DNA from: Pleurocapsa sp. PCC 7319
GTDB lineage: Bacteria > Cyanobacteriota > Cyanobacteriia > Cyanobacteriales > Xenococcaceae
Assembly (NCBI RefSeq): GCF_000332195.1
Contig: NZ_KB235922.1
Location: forward strand, 5,057,322-5,121,321
Length of the DNA stretch: 64,000 bases
Direction: 5' to 3'
In this document: positions 28,102 to 37,807 of the stretch, piece by piece
Position numbering within the stretch: the first letter of the stretch is position 1
Layout: the number at the start of each line of letters is the position of its first letter
Made by a program: the position numbers and the translations under genes
The notes under the pieces: generated by a model
Database searches by the model: none
What the model was told of the DNA's origin: nothing
The model's input: the letters and a program-made list of their open reading frames with translations, nothing else

Positions 28102-28617
28102 ATGAATTCAGAATTGCAAATCCGCCAGGCGATCGCCGATGATGTACCCCATATTTTTAAATTGATCGAAGCATTGGCAGAGTATGAGAAATTGAGCCAT
28201 CAGGTGACAGGTACAGTTGAAGATTTACAAGAACATTTATTTGGTAGTCGAGTTTACGCAGAAGCCATTGTTACTGAGTGGGATGGAAAAATTATCGGAT
28301 TTGCTTTGTTTTTCCCCAATTATTCGACTTTTTTAACTAAACCAGGGATTTATCTTGAGGATTTATTTGTCTTGCCCGAATATCGTCGTCGAGGAATTGG
28401 CAAGGCAATGTTGGCTTATCTGGGAAAATTAGCTATTGAGCGCGATGCAGGAAGATTAGAGTGGAGTGTTTTAGATTGGAATGAAAGCGCGATCGCTTTT
28501 TATCAAGATATGGGAGCAAAAGTTTTACCTGACTGGCGTATTTGTAGAGTGACGGAAGATGCTTTGCAAAAGTTGGCAGAATGTAATACCAATTCAATTA
28601 AAGTTTGCAACAAATAA
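28102..28617 (+). CDS. GNAT acetyltransferase, spermidine/diamine N-acetyltransferase-like
   Basis: The 171 residues match the SSAT-like group: IRQAIADDVPHIFKLIEALAEYE at the start, YLEDLFVLPEYRRRGIGKAM as the acetyl-CoA loop (about 90-109), and WNESAIAFYQDMGA near the end. The family acetylates diamines, polyamines or related amines such as thialysine. It lies 27 bp after the beta-propeller gene and overlaps the extended frame of the P450 gene, so these may form one unit. Confidence 0.85.
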   Translation: MNSELQIRQAIADDVPHIFKLIEALAEYEKLSHQVTGTVEDLQEHLFGSRVYAEAIVTEWDGKIIGFALFFPNYSTFLTKPGIYLEDLFVLPEYRRRGIGKAMLAYLGKLAIERDAGRLEWSVLDWNESAIAFYQDMGAKVLPDWRICRVTEDALQKLAECNTNSIKVCNK

Positions 28618-28627
28618 TTTTGGGTAG

Positions 28628-28647
28628 GGGCGAATGGTTATTCGCCC
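28628..28647. repeat. Perfect 8-bp hairpin, common cyanobacterial palindrome
   Basis: GGGCGAAT (28628-28635) and ATTCGCCC (28640-28647) flank a GGTT loop in the 5' leader of the P450 gene. The context GTAGGGGCGAAT recalls dispersed palindromes seen in many cyanobacterial genomes (from memory). No T-tract follows, so it is not a strong terminator. Confidence 0.55.
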
Positions 28648-28760
28648 TTAAAAGATGTGTCGCATTCAATTTTTTATTCAGTATAAGTAGTAAGTTTCAC
28701 CAATTATCTACAATGAAAGCCGGAAGTATTAACTTAGATAAAACGGAAGGCAGATCAACC

Positions 28761-30095
28761 ATGGAACTACCCAATACGATTCCCCTGTCTACTTTGAGAC
28801 AGACAATCAACTGGATTACCCGTCCCTATGATTTTTTGGATGATTGCGCCAAAAGCTATGGAGATATTTTTACCGTTAAGCTAGTAGGATTTTCTCCACT
28901 AGTATTTTTAAGTAATCCTCAAGCTATTAAAGAAATTTTTGCCACCGATGCCAAACAATTTGATGCTGGTAGAAGCAATGAAATTTTACGATATTTGTTG
29001 GGTAGTAATTCTGTAATATTATTAGATGGCGATCGCCATAAACGAGAACGCAAGCTTTTAATGCCTCCTTTTCATGGCGAAAAGGTTAAATCCTATGGTG
29101 ACATTATTTGTCAAATTACTCGGGAAGTAGGTGATCGATGGCAGCCACAGCAACCTTTTCTCGCCAGTAAGGCAATGCAAGATATTTCCCTAGAAGTAAT
29201 TCTTCAGGCTGTTTTTGGTTTAAGAGAAGGAGAACGATACCAACAGATCAAACCTCTATTATCTAGTTTGCTAGATATGACTGGTTCTCCCCTGCGCTCT
29301 TCTTTTTTCTTTTTTACTTGGTTACAGCAAGATCTTGGAAGCTGGAGTCCTTGGGGTAAAGTAGTTCGTCAAAGACAAGAAATTTATGATTTATTGCAGG
29401 CTGAAATTGAGCATCGACGTAACCAATCTGCCGCAACTGGTAATGATGTGCTGAGTTTAATGCTATTGGCGCGAGATGAAGACGGACAGCCCATGACAGA
29501 CCCAGAATTAAAAGACGAATTGATGAGTATGCTGGTGGCAGGTCACGAAACTTCTGCTAGTGTTTTGGCTTGGGCATTGTATTGGATACATAAACTACCA
29601 GAAGTTAAAGCTAAATTACTAAAAGAATTAGATAGTTTAGAGAATAATGATGATCCCATGGCGATCGCTAATCTACCTTATTTAACCGCCGTTGCTAGTG
29701 AATCCCTCAGAATTTATCCTATAGTACCAATTGTCTTTCCTCGAATCGCTAAACAGGAAGTTAAGATTAACGGTCAATATTTCCCTCCCGAAACGACTTT
29801 AGTTCCTAGTATTTATTCGCTTCATCATCGAGAAGATCTTTATCCTGAACCAAAAAAGTTTAAGCCTGAAAGGTTTTTGGAGCGACAATTTTCAGCATCA
29901 GAGTTTATTCCCTTTGGTGGTGGTAATCGACGTTGTTTGGGTTATGCTTTAGCTTTGCTAGAAATTAAATTAGTATTAGCGACAGTATTAACCAATTATT
30001 CTCTCAAATTAGCTAATAATCAACCAGTTAAACCAAGACGGAGAGGTTTAACTATAGCTACGAGTAATGGTGTTCCTCTAAGTGTTGTCAGTTAG
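28761..30095 (+). CDS. Cytochrome P450, CYP110-like
   Basis: Using the ATG at 28761 gives 444 residues starting MELPNTIPL; the frame is open upstream to 28605 with another ATG at 28713. All P450 marks are present: the I-helix motif AGHETSAS, the ExxR pair in SESLRIYP, PERF, and the heme-binding FGGGNRRCLGYAL whose Cys ligates iron. The sequence style matches the CYP110 family, which oxidises alkanes, fatty acids and terpenes in cyanobacteria. There is no membrane anchor, so it is soluble. Its redox partner is not encoded nearby. Confidence 0.9.
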   Translation: MELPNTIPLSTLRQTINWITRPYDFLDDCAKSYGDIFTVKLVGFSPLVFLSNPQAIKEIFATDAKQFDAGRSNEILRYLLGSNSVILLDGDRHKRERKLLMPPFHGEKVKSYGDIICQITREVGDRWQPQQPFLASKAMQDISLEVILQAVFGLREGERYQQIKPLLSSLLDMTGSPLRSSFFFFTWLQQDLGSWSPWGKVVRQRQEIYDLLQAEIEHRRNQSAATGNDVLSLMLLARDEDGQPMTDPELKDELMSMLVAGHETSASVLAWALYWIHKLPEVKAKLLKELDSLENNDDPMAIANLPYLTAVASESLRIYPIVPIVFPRIAKQEVKINGQYFPPETTLVPSIYSLHHREDLYPEPKKFKPERFLERQFSASEFIPFGGGNRRCLGYALALLEIKLVLATVLTNYSLKLANNQPVKPRRRGLTIATSNGVPLSVVS

Positions 30096-30119
30096 TTGTC
30101 TCACTTTGCAAAAGTAGAC

Positions 30120-32180
30120 CTAATTATTATCAAATCCTTGCGAAATTTTACGCTCATATTCCCTAAGATTAGCCAACATATTTTTGGCAGATTGATAAGT
30201 CTCATCCAAAATTTGCTCTTCTTCCTGGTCATTTCGAAATAAACCTTCATTAACTAAGTGTAAATGGTGCAAGAGAGAATTAATATTTTGGCGAATTTCA
30301 GCGGAAAGACTACTATTATTCTGATTTGTTAGCTTTTTAGCAATTTTTTGGACTAATTTTTGTTGACGAGACTGCTGACTATTTTTAAGCTGCATTGAAT
30401 ACCAGCGACTATAAAAATTAGCGTTTTGTAGAAGTTCCTCATGAGTGCCAACCTCAATTACTTTACCTTGGTATAACATTACAATTTGGTAGACATTTTT
30501 AATGGTCGAGAGTTGGTTAGTAACAATTAGAGTAGTCCGATTATGACAGAGTTCCTGAATAGCTTCCTGGACCAGCTTTGCTTCAGGCATATTTAAACTA
30601 TTAGTTACTTCATCCAAAATTAGAATGTCGGGATCGCGTAAAAAAGCTCTGGCGATCGCAATTCTGATTTTTTGTCCTGGAGATAGTCTTATGCCGCGAT
30701 CGCCAATCTCTGTGGCTAATCCTTGAGGTAATTGACTAATAAATTCATAGGCATTTGCTTTTTTTGTAGCAGTAATAAGATCTAATTCACTAACATTTTG
30801 CAAACCATAAGTAACGTTATAAGCAACGGACTTATTAAATAAAAAATCATCTTGACCGAGAACACTAATTGCCTTGCGCCAGCTTTTAAGATCGTATTCT
30901 TTTAAATCTTGGTTATCAATTAAAATCTGACCATCAATGGGGTCATAAAATCTCAATATTATATCTATAATTGTCGATTTACCTGCGCCACTATTCCCAA
31001 TCAAAGCTGTTATTTTACCTTGAGGTATGCAGAGATTGATTTTATCTAAAACTACTTTGGCATCATGAGGATAGGCAAAAGTTACTGTTTTAAATTTAAT
31101 GTCTGATTGTAATTTGTTAAAAATAATATTGCCCGATTTAAAAATTGGCTTATTAGCTTCATCAAGAAAGTCAGCAATAACTTCTACACTATAAATATTA
31201 TTATAAATTTGGCTACGTGCATTATTGAATTGACTGATAAAAGGTAACAAACGAAATAAGACAGCCAAATAAATTAAAAGAGTAGGAGCAAATTCTTGAA
31301 CTGGTTGCTCATATAAGTAAGCGCTAGTAATAATCAATGCTAAGATGATGATCATCCCAGAAATCTCATTGATTGGCATAGTAATTGCTGTAATTACTTG
31401 ACTATTTAACTTTGTTCGCTCTTTTGAGTCAATCAGATATTTTATTGATTTATATTCTTCTTTTTCATTACCAATAGTTTTAATTAGACGAATACCTGAT
31501 AATAATTCAATTAATTTTTGGGAAGATTTTTTAGTTTGCTTAACCAATAATATATTTGTCTTTTTTAAAAGATTATCGAGAAAATAAATAATATAAGTTG
31601 TGACTGTTTTTAAAGCGAAAACAACTAAAGTTAGCTGCCATGATATCGACACTAATAATAAACTTAGTGCAAAAATTGTAATTGCAATAATAAATATATT
31701 TTGGATGCTTTTAATTGCCAAAATAGTTCTATCTATTTCTCGATTAAGCTTAAATAAAATTTCTTCTAACTTATTGTCAAGATAATAATTAACATTGACC
31801 TTACAGAGTAAAAGTATTCCTTGTGATTTCAGACGATCAATTAAATACTTAATATGTTTGAATCCAAGGACAACATTAATATAGTTAATTAGGTTTTTAA
31901 AAATAATTGCTGTTATTAATATAGCTATTATTTTTACTAGTTGATGTGGTTCATTGAAGCGCTCAAAAAACACCAAAAAATATTGAATAAGAGCTGATTG
32001 ACTATATATTATTAATTTTTGGCTATTCCCTAAACAAATAGCCAAAATAGGGATCAACAAAGTAGTACTGAATACATTTAAGATCGCACTACTTAGGCTA
32101 AGAATTAAAGAGGTAAATATATATAGTGGATTTTCTAAAGCAAGGTTAAATAAAAACTTATTAGTAGATGTCTTAAACAT
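30120..32180 (-). CDS. ABC exporter half-transporter with a histidine-kinase-like C-terminal extension
   Basis: The 686-residue protein has six membrane helices in residues about 1-320 and an ATPase domain in about 345-590. Walker A is GNSGAGKST, the signature is LSPGQ, Walker B ends ILILDEVTNS. This matches MsbA/lipid or peptide exporters working as dimers. Behind the ATPase is an unusual tail of about 75 residues after a basic, Gln-rich linker. It contains EIRQNINSLLHHLHLVNEGL and later YQSAKNMLANLREYE, which resembles the dimerization helix pair of cyanobacterial histidine kinases but lacks the phospho-His. The low-GC, Ile-rich membrane half is AT-biased compared with its neighbours. Confidence 0.85.
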   Translation of the reverse strand: MFKTSTNKFLFNLALENPLYIFTSLILSLSSAILNVFSTTLLIPILAICLGNSQKLIIYSQSALIQYFLVFFERFNEPHQLVKIIAILITAIIFKNLINYINVVLGFKHIKYLIDRLKSQGILLLCKVNVNYYLDNKLEEILFKLNREIDRTILAIKSIQNIFIIAITIFALSLLLVSISWQLTLVVFALKTVTTYIIYFLDNLLKKTNILLVKQTKKSSQKLIELLSGIRLIKTIGNEKEEYKSIKYLIDSKERTKLNSQVITAITMPINEISGMIIILALIITSAYLYEQPVQEFAPTLLIYLAVLFRLLPFISQFNNARSQIYNNIYSVEVIADFLDEANKPIFKSGNIIFNKLQSDIKFKTVTFAYPHDAKVVLDKINLCIPQGKITALIGNSGAGKSTIIDIILRFYDPIDGQILIDNQDLKEYDLKSWRKAISVLGQDDFLFNKSVAYNVTYGLQNVSELDLITATKKANAYEFISQLPQGLATEIGDRGIRLSPGQKIRIAIARAFLRDPDILILDEVTNSLNMPEAKLVQEAIQELCHNRTTLIVTNQLSTIKNVYQIVMLYQGKVIEVGTHEELLQNANFYSRWYSMQLKNSQQSRQQKLVQKIAKKLTNQNNSSLSAEIRQNINSLLHHLHLVNEGLFRNDQEEEQILDETYQSAKNMLANLREYERKISQGFDNN

Positions 32181-32409
32181 ATTTTTTGCCTATGAATCAT
32201 CAAAAAAGCGAATTAACCTTGATTAAAATTGAGTAGATACTTTCTCTAAGAAACTAATCATTAAATCAATAAATTAATTGTTTTGCTGTCTTTGGAATAT
32301 GAGTATGTGCTTTGGTCTATATCAGGGTGAAATAGCGATATCTTCTTTAATATGATGGAATACAGTAATTTAAAACGTCGAGAGTATAATCCTCAGGATT
32401 TAGCCAATT

Positions 32410-33183
32410 ATGGAAATCAAGCGTATACCTGTCCTGTCAGACAACTATGTATTTGTTTTGTCTGATCCTCAACAAAAAGTAGCTGCGGTAGTTGATCCTG
32501 CGGTAGCTGAACCAGTTTTAGATTATTTAGCAGAAATTGACGCCAAATTAGTTGCTATTTTTAATACTCACCATCATTTTGATCATGTTGGGGGCAATCA
32601 AAAATTAGTCCAGCATTTTTCTGAAGTTTGTGTTTATGGTGGTGCAGAAGATCGAGGCAGAATTCCTCATCAACAAGTCTTTTTAAACGAAGGAGATCAG
32701 GTTGAGTTTGCTGACCGAGTAGGTCAAGTATTTTTTATTCCAGGACATACCCGCGCCCATATTGCTTACTATTTTTCTCCGACAATATCAGGAGAAGCAG
32801 GAGAATTATTTTGTGGTGATACAATTTTTGCTGGAGGATGTGGCAGATTATTTGAAGGTACTCCCGCTCAAATGGTAAGCTCGATAACTAAACTACGAAA
32901 TCTTCCTGATAACACCCGCGTGTGGTGTGCCCACGAATATACTCTGAATAATTTAAAATTTGCCATTACCGTAGATTATCAGAATGTAGATTTGCAACAT
33001 AGATATCAAGAAGTTCAAATAGCTCGGAGTCGAGGTATAGCTACGGTACCTTCTTTGTTAGGAATTGAAAAGCAGACCAATCCTTTCTTGCGTTGGGATA
33101 GTCCAGCTATCCAAGCTACTGCCAAAATGAAAGAACCTGCCCGAGTATTTGGTCGAATCCGAGGAATGAAAGATCAGTTTTAG
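32410..33183 (+). CDS. gloB: Hydroxyacylglutathione hydrolase (glyoxalase II)
   Basis: The 257-residue metallo-beta-lactamase-fold protein has the metal motif THHHFDHVGG (about residues 57-66), the later His in PGHTRAHIAYY, Asp in FCGDTIFAGGCGRLF and a final His in WCAHEYTLNN. Length and the order of motifs match glyoxalase II, which hydrolyses S-lactoylglutathione to lactate and glutathione. It ends nine bases from the convergent tautomerase gene. Confidence 0.93.
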   Translation: MEIKRIPVLSDNYVFVLSDPQQKVAAVVDPAVAEPVLDYLAEIDAKLVAIFNTHHHFDHVGGNQKLVQHFSEVCVYGGAEDRGRIPHQQVFLNEGDQVEFADRVGQVFFIPGHTRAHIAYYFSPTISGEAGELFCGDTIFAGGCGRLFEGTPAQMVSSITKLRNLPDNTRVWCAHEYTLNNLKFAITVDYQNVDLQHRYQEVQIARSRGIATVPSLLGIEKQTNPFLRWDSPAIQATAKMKEPARVFGRIRGMKDQF

Positions 33184-33192
33184 CATTGAGGT

Positions 33193-33582
33193 TTAAACAT
33201 CAACTTGATAGTTAAGCTTCAATTCATCTCCTGTTATGCCCTGGAGACCCCAGTTAGATTTTGGAGTCTCAAAAATAGTAATTTCTAAATCTTGATCGGT
33301 AATATCAGTAGTTGCGGCTATTTTCCGATACAAAAGGCGAATTAGATTTTTTTTGGCTTCAACAGAACGTCCTTCAAACATCATTATTTCGATAATTGTA
33401 TAGTTATTGCTGCGATCGTTCGGAAAAATGAAATGTTCTGGTTCTAAAATGATAAATCTTTGAAATCTTTTTTCTTCGGCGGTTCCAATTGCTTCAACTA
33501 GTGCAGCATGAATCGCATAAGATAAAGCAAATCGCTTCGGTTCTAGATTCTCCCGTAAGCCGTATATTTTGACTTGTGGCAT
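33193..33582 (-). CDS. Tautomerase-superfamily protein
   Basis: The 129-residue protein begins Met-Pro (MPQVKIYGLRENLEPKR), and the Pro would become the catalytic N-terminal base after Met removal, as in 4-oxalocrotonate tautomerases. The long form with RSNNYTIIEIMMFEGRSVEAKK matches the fused two-domain tautomerase_2 group. It is convergent with gloB. The substrate is unknown. Confidence 0.8.
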   Translation of the reverse strand: MPQVKIYGLRENLEPKRFALSYAIHAALVEAIGTAEEKRFQRFIILEPEHFIFPNDRSNNYTIIEIMMFEGRSVEAKKNLIRLLYRKIAATTDITDQDLEITIFETPKSNWGLQGITGDELKLNYQVDV

Positions 33583-33765
33583 TTAGCTTAATGTAATGTC
33601 ATTTACAAAAACTCTAACGAAAAACCTGAAGTTTTGACTAGTTAATTGTTTAAATTAAATCCCACTACTAATCTGCTAATCAGGCTGATATAATAAGAAG
33701 TTCTGAGGTGCAGACACAAGCCGCCACATCAATAATGTAACCATATAGGAGAATTTAACAAAAAA

Positions 33766-34224
33766 ATGGTCAAGCGTGTATCAGTAGTATTAAATCAAAG
33801 TGTTAGCAAGTTGGGCAATAATGGTGATTTAGTTGATGTTGCTCCAGGTTATGCCCGTAACTATTTAATTCCTCAAGGTTTGGCTAGTTTAGCTACTAAA
33901 GGCATTATTAAACAAGTCGAATTAAGAAGAGAAAAAGAAAGACAACAAAAACTCGCGGAAAGGCAAGCTGCAGAAAACAAAAAAGTTGCCTTCAAAACTA
34001 TTGGTAAATTAACGATCCGCAAACAGGTAGGAGAAGAAAACGCTATCTTCGGAACTGTTACTACTCAAGAAATAGCTGATGTGATCAAAGAACAAGCAGG
34101 TATTGAAGTAGATCGTCGCGGAATTGAGGTTCCCGATGTCAGCACTACAGGGGACTATCAAGCAGAAGTTAAACTACACCCCGAAGTCACTGCTACTGTT
34201 GATTTCCAAGTTATACCACTTTAA
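33766..34224 (+). CDS. rplI: 50S ribosomal protein L9
   Basis: The 152 residues match bL9: RVSVVLNQSVSKLGNNGDLVDVAPGYARNYLIPQGLA is the N-terminal domain (quoted motif shown in part: VAPGYARNYLIPQG), followed by the long connecting helix rich in Lys/Glu and the C-terminal domain. AGGAG lies before the ATG. A TATAAT-like -10 element is present at 33689-33694, but a good -35 is not. GGGATGA heptads follow the stop. Confidence 0.97.
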   Translation: MVKRVSVVLNQSVSKLGNNGDLVDVAPGYARNYLIPQGLASLATKGIIKQVELRREKERQQKLAERQAAENKKVAFKTIGKLTIRKQVGEENAIFGTVTTQEIADVIKEQAGIEVDRRGIEVPDVSTTGDYQAEVKLHPEVTATVDFQVIPL

Positions 34225-34225
34225 A

Positions 34226-34246
34226 GGGATGAGGGATGAGGGATGA
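34226..34246. repeat. Heptanucleotide tandem repeat (GGGATGA)3
   Basis: Three perfect copies of GGGATGA start one base after the rplI stop codon. Arrays at gene ends recur in this window. Confidence 0.8.
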
Positions 34247-34314
34247 GACTTGAAACTTTAAAGATGAGGAAGTAAGGAATCTATAAACTCCTTATACTTT
34301 TTATAATTTATCCC

Positions 34315-35982
34315 TCATAATTCATCCTTTCCTTTTGTCCACCAGGCTAAACCATAAGACTGCATTGGCTTGTTAAACTGGTGGCGATAATAAACACGAA
34401 TTTTATAACGTCCTGTAGTGGGGATGGGACAGAAAATATGTTCTACACTATCTTCTGGGCTAGAGGAAGAACAAACATTTCTCATATTGCTATCTTCATC
34501 AATAGGTAACAGATAAAGATCAAGATTATTCAAACCGCGATCACTAAAAGTCTCCTCAATATCATATTGTTGATTGCGATTTACATCATTCAGTACTACT
34601 AGGCGATCCCAGGTTAACGTTATTGCCGCGTGACTTCCTGCTGCCAGGGGTTGTTCTAAATAATATTCCTGATAATTATGGGCTGCTACTTTGCCATAGT
34701 CCCAGCCCATGCTGCTAACGGATTTTGACTTATCGGTATTATCGGTAATAGCTTGTCCCGCTTTAAACTGTTGATATGCTCGCCAAACATTGAGATGACC
34801 TGTTCCCATCTGAATATCTAAAGGAATACGGGGATTTTGATATGCATCAGAATCAAACCAATTGTTATTTTTTTCGCCCAGAATTGTACGTTCCATATTA
34901 AGCAATAAACCATCACCCCTGTCGGCGATTTTATCTGCTGAGTTCAGCAAGACGGCTCTCATCACTTCATGACGACGAGAATCAATACTCCAAGTTGAAG
35001 ATTGGGATTGTTTACTTATTTGACTATTAGCTTTATTTCTACCTATAGTGCGATCATTTAATGCCTTGCGTAAAGCGCGATCGCCATATTCCTGCAATAA
35101 AGCTACTGCTCCTGTAATGTGTGGAGCAGCAAAACTAGTACCACTAACTTTTTCAATTTTTCCTTTTTGATTGTAAACAGAGATTTGTCCTCCAGGGGCA
35201 AGTAAACTAATAGCTCTTCGAATCCCCAAATTAATCTCTTTTTTAATAAAGCTACTACCAATTCCGACTGGTAAAGCACTCAAATTAGCAAAGTCAACTT
35301 TATTAAATTCACCTTTTCGAACGGTTGTATACGCTGTGGTAATTCCATTAAAATTATCCGTGGGTATAGGTATCCCTCCTTTACCCTGGTTTCCTGCAAC
35401 CACATATAAAACATTATGCTGGTGAGCTGACCAATCAATGCAAGATGTCAATAAAGCTTTACCATCTAACTGAGCATTGTCTCTTTCGTCTCGCTCCAAA
35501 GATTCTCCAAAGCTAAAATTAATTGCTCGAATATCTCCACTGTTTTGTTGAGCAATATGTTGAGTTGCTAAACATTCCTGAGCTTGTCCTCCCTCGTTCA
35601 AAGAACCTACAGCCGAAGCATATAATTTTGCTTCTGGTGCAATTCCTTGTAGACGTTTATCCTGAGCAATCATTACTTCTGCAACCATACTGGCATGGTC
35701 GTCCACATTTTTATCCGCAGTAGCTGGGTTATTACGATAAAAAACTGCTCTTGGAGAAATTGCCTTCAGAGTATTTGCTGCTTTATCTTTGCCCAGTTTT
35801 ACGGGGCGACCCACTTCTACTTGACCAATACCAATTTTTCGACCCAACAAATTAAAAGGGGCTTTATGTAAACGACTAGCATTGACTCCTTTTTCCCCTA
35901 CGGAATTATCCAAAGCTAGAGTAGGAGTGATGAAGCCAGAAATAACCAAACTAGAAATTAGTAAAATTATTTTTCTACCCAT
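34315..35982 (-). CDS. Subtilisin-like (S8) secreted peptidase with an altered catalytic Asp
   Basis: The 555-residue precursor has a signal peptide (MGRKIILLISSLVISGFITP). The S8 His site is VDDHASMVAE (His96), the oxyanion Asn is in VVAGNQG (Asn198), and the Ser nucleophile is in SGTSFAAPH (Ser283). The usual Asp of DTG is replaced by Glu56 (IGIGQVEVGRP). A C-terminal beta domain (residues about 420-550) with a YRHQF end may be a jelly-roll like that of proprotein-convertase-like enzymes. The role is unknown. The gene converges on rplI from the other side. Confidence 0.8.
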   Translation of the reverse strand: MGRKIILLISSLVISGFITPTLALDNSVGEKGVNASRLHKAPFNLLGRKIGIGQVEVGRPVKLGKDKAANTLKAISPRAVFYRNNPATADKNVDDHASMVAEVMIAQDKRLQGIAPEAKLYASAVGSLNEGGQAQECLATQHIAQQNSGDIRAINFSFGESLERDERDNAQLDGKALLTSCIDWSAHQHNVLYVVAGNQGKGGIPIPTDNFNGITTAYTTVRKGEFNKVDFANLSALPVGIGSSFIKKEINLGIRRAISLLAPGGQISVYNQKGKIEKVSGTSFAAPHITGAVALLQEYGDRALRKALNDRTIGRNKANSQISKQSQSSTWSIDSRRHEVMRAVLLNSADKIADRGDGLLLNMERTILGEKNNNWFDSDAYQNPRIPLDIQMGTGHLNVWRAYQQFKAGQAITDNTDKSKSVSSMGWDYGKVAAHNYQEYYLEQPLAAGSHAAITLTWDRLVVLNDVNRNQQYDIEETFSDRGLNNLDLYLLPIDEDSNMRNVCSSSSPEDSVEHIFCPIPTTGRYKIRVYYRHQFNKPMQSYGLAWWTKGKDEL

Positions 35983-36194
35983 ATTAGTTGTGAGATATTA
36001 TCGGATTTCCGTACTTTTTATCGTAATTACCGTATTAATTGTCGCAAAAACTTGCCAATATAGTGTAAAGTAGGATAAAAAGTATGTCAGGTTAATCTGC
36101 TAACTTCAGGCTAAAGAAAAAGTATTACCAGCCAAACAGATAGCCAGACCCTAAACTATTCAACCAACATAGCATAACAAGTAAGATTGAGCGT

Positions 36195-36413
36195 ATGACA
36201 AAGCAAGTTGCGCATCCCATGATGAAATTGCAACGCAAGGTAATGTCCTTGGTAGATTCCAAGATTGTCAAACCTGACGATCGCATTGGCAAGATTGCTC
36301 TTTTGCTGGGTAATGACTGGTCATATTGGAAAAACGAACTGCTAGATTTCGACTTTTCTCCCCAAGATCAAATCCAAGAATTACTATCTGTAGAAGATTG
36401 GGACGAAGACTAG
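36195..36413 (+). CDS. DUF4327 family protein
   Basis: The 72 residues match the small DUF4327 family: HPMMKLQRKVMSLVDSKIVKP at the start, WSYWKNELLDFDFS in the middle and an acidic tail (EDWDED). The family is restricted to cyanobacteria and its function is unknown. It is predicted soluble. Confidence 0.85.
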   Translation: MTKQVAHPMMKLQRKVMSLVDSKIVKPDDRIGKIALLLGNDWSYWKNELLDFDFSPQDQIQELLSVEDWDED

Positions 36414-36532
36414 AGAACTAATGATGTAATAAGTCGTGAGTACTATATATTTGCTTAATATATTTTTGTAGTTGCTTATTTGATTGCTTGCGTCTTATCT
36501 ATACTCTTTTCTTTCAAGGTTTAAATTAGAGT

Positions 36533-37765
36533 TTAAAGACAAGCTGATAAAGCATCTGATAGTTCTTTTGCTGTTTGGTAACGGTCTCTTGGTTCAGGTT
36601 GACAAGCTATAGCTAAAACTTGGGCAAGACTTTGGGGCAAATTAGGAATGCTACTAATGTCAAATTCAAATTTATTACTCTGATAACGATAATATTGCAT
36701 AGGAGCTTTACCGGTTAAAAGAAAAATGGTTGTGGTACCAACTCCGTAAATATCAGATTGAGGACAAGGTTTTCCCCGATATTGTTCTGGAGCACTATAA
36801 CCTTCTACGCCAATACGGGTTTCTAAAGCAGTCCCCAGTTCTTTCACCGCTCCAAAATCAAGCAGCATTAAACGGCTATCTAAATTGCGTAACATTAAAT
36901 TAGCTGGTTTAATATCTCGATGGACTAAAGGTGCATCGAGATTATGCAGATATTCTAAAATGTCACAAATTTGAATCATCCAGCGCATTGTCCTTTCTGG
37001 GTCTGTAGGACCTCTTTGATTAACAAATTGCTCTAAATTATGACCATGGATTAGCTCCATAACTAAGTACTTGTGGTTGTTTTCCACAAAAAAATCATAG
37101 TATTTAGGAATACCTGGGTGTTCTAAAGATTTCAAAACCCTCGCTTCTCTTTCAAATAGCTCTCTGGCTTTAGCGATGCGAGCCATATCTGTATTCATCT
37201 CTTTGAGGACTAAAAGTAAAGGAGCATTTTGTGCGGTACGATTGCGATCCCAAGCTAGATAAGTAGTTCCCATTCCTCCACGACCCAAAGTTCGCAAAAC
37301 TTGATAGGAGCCTACATAATGCTCTTCTTCGACAATAGGCTGACCGCAATGCCGACAAAAAATACTATCATCTGGGTTATCTGCATGATCGCAAACAGCA
37401 GCAGGTTCTAAAATATTTGTTTTCTCAACTTCTACTGTTTTTTTGCCTAAATGAGATTCTAATTCGAACTTGAATACAGGACCATTTTCAGCTAGGCGAA
37501 TTAAATCGTCATGCTTTAAGATAGCTTCAGTGACAAAATCATTATTTATAAGAGTGCCATTCGTACCTCTGCTAATTAACTGCCACTGCTCCTTTTTAGG
37601 ATCGATTAAAGTAATTTCTAGATGCTGACGAGAGACTTGGAAATATCCATGTAAAACAATATCATTATTTTGAGCGCGACCAAGACGAATCACTGATTGG
37701 TCAGAAAATTCCCACTGTTGTACAGGTTGATTTGTCTGTGGTTCTAATAGCGTAAAAATGACCAT
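36533..37765 (-). CDS. FHA-domain serine/threonine protein kinase
   Basis: The 410 residues contain an FHA domain at about 15-100 (SVIRLGRAQNNDIVLHG, then SRQHLEI), a short zinc-finger-like segment with Cys125, Cys137 and Cys140 (AVCDHADN, FCRHCGQP), and a kinase domain at about 154-405. Catalytic residues are intact: GRGGMGTTY, Lys188, HRDIKPAN (282-289) and DFG (303-305). The FHA part binds phosphothreonine, perhaps on itself or on a partner. It lies 42 bp downstream of a PP2C phosphatase gene on the same strand, so kinase and phosphatase probably act on shared targets. Confidence 0.95.
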   Translation of the reverse strand: MVIFTLLEPQTNQPVQQWEFSDQSVIRLGRAQNNDIVLHGYFQVSRQHLEITLIDPKKEQWQLISRGTNGTLINNDFVTEAILKHDDLIRLAENGPVFKFELESHLGKKTVEVEKTNILEPAAVCDHADNPDDSIFCRHCGQPIVEEEHYVGSYQVLRTLGRGGMGTTYLAWDRNRTAQNAPLLLVLKEMNTDMARIAKARELFEREARVLKSLEHPGIPKYYDFFVENNHKYLVMELIHGHNLEQFVNQRGPTDPERTMRWMIQICDILEYLHNLDAPLVHRDIKPANLMLRNLDSRLMLLDFGAVKELGTALETRIGVEGYSAPEQYRGKPCPQSDIYGVGTTTIFLLTGKAPMQYYRYQSNKFEFDISSIPNLPQSLAQVLAIACQPEPRDRYQTAKELSDALSACL

Positions 37766-37807
37766 ATTTGGACAAATATCGATTAAATTATAAAATAACT
37801 ATGGTCT

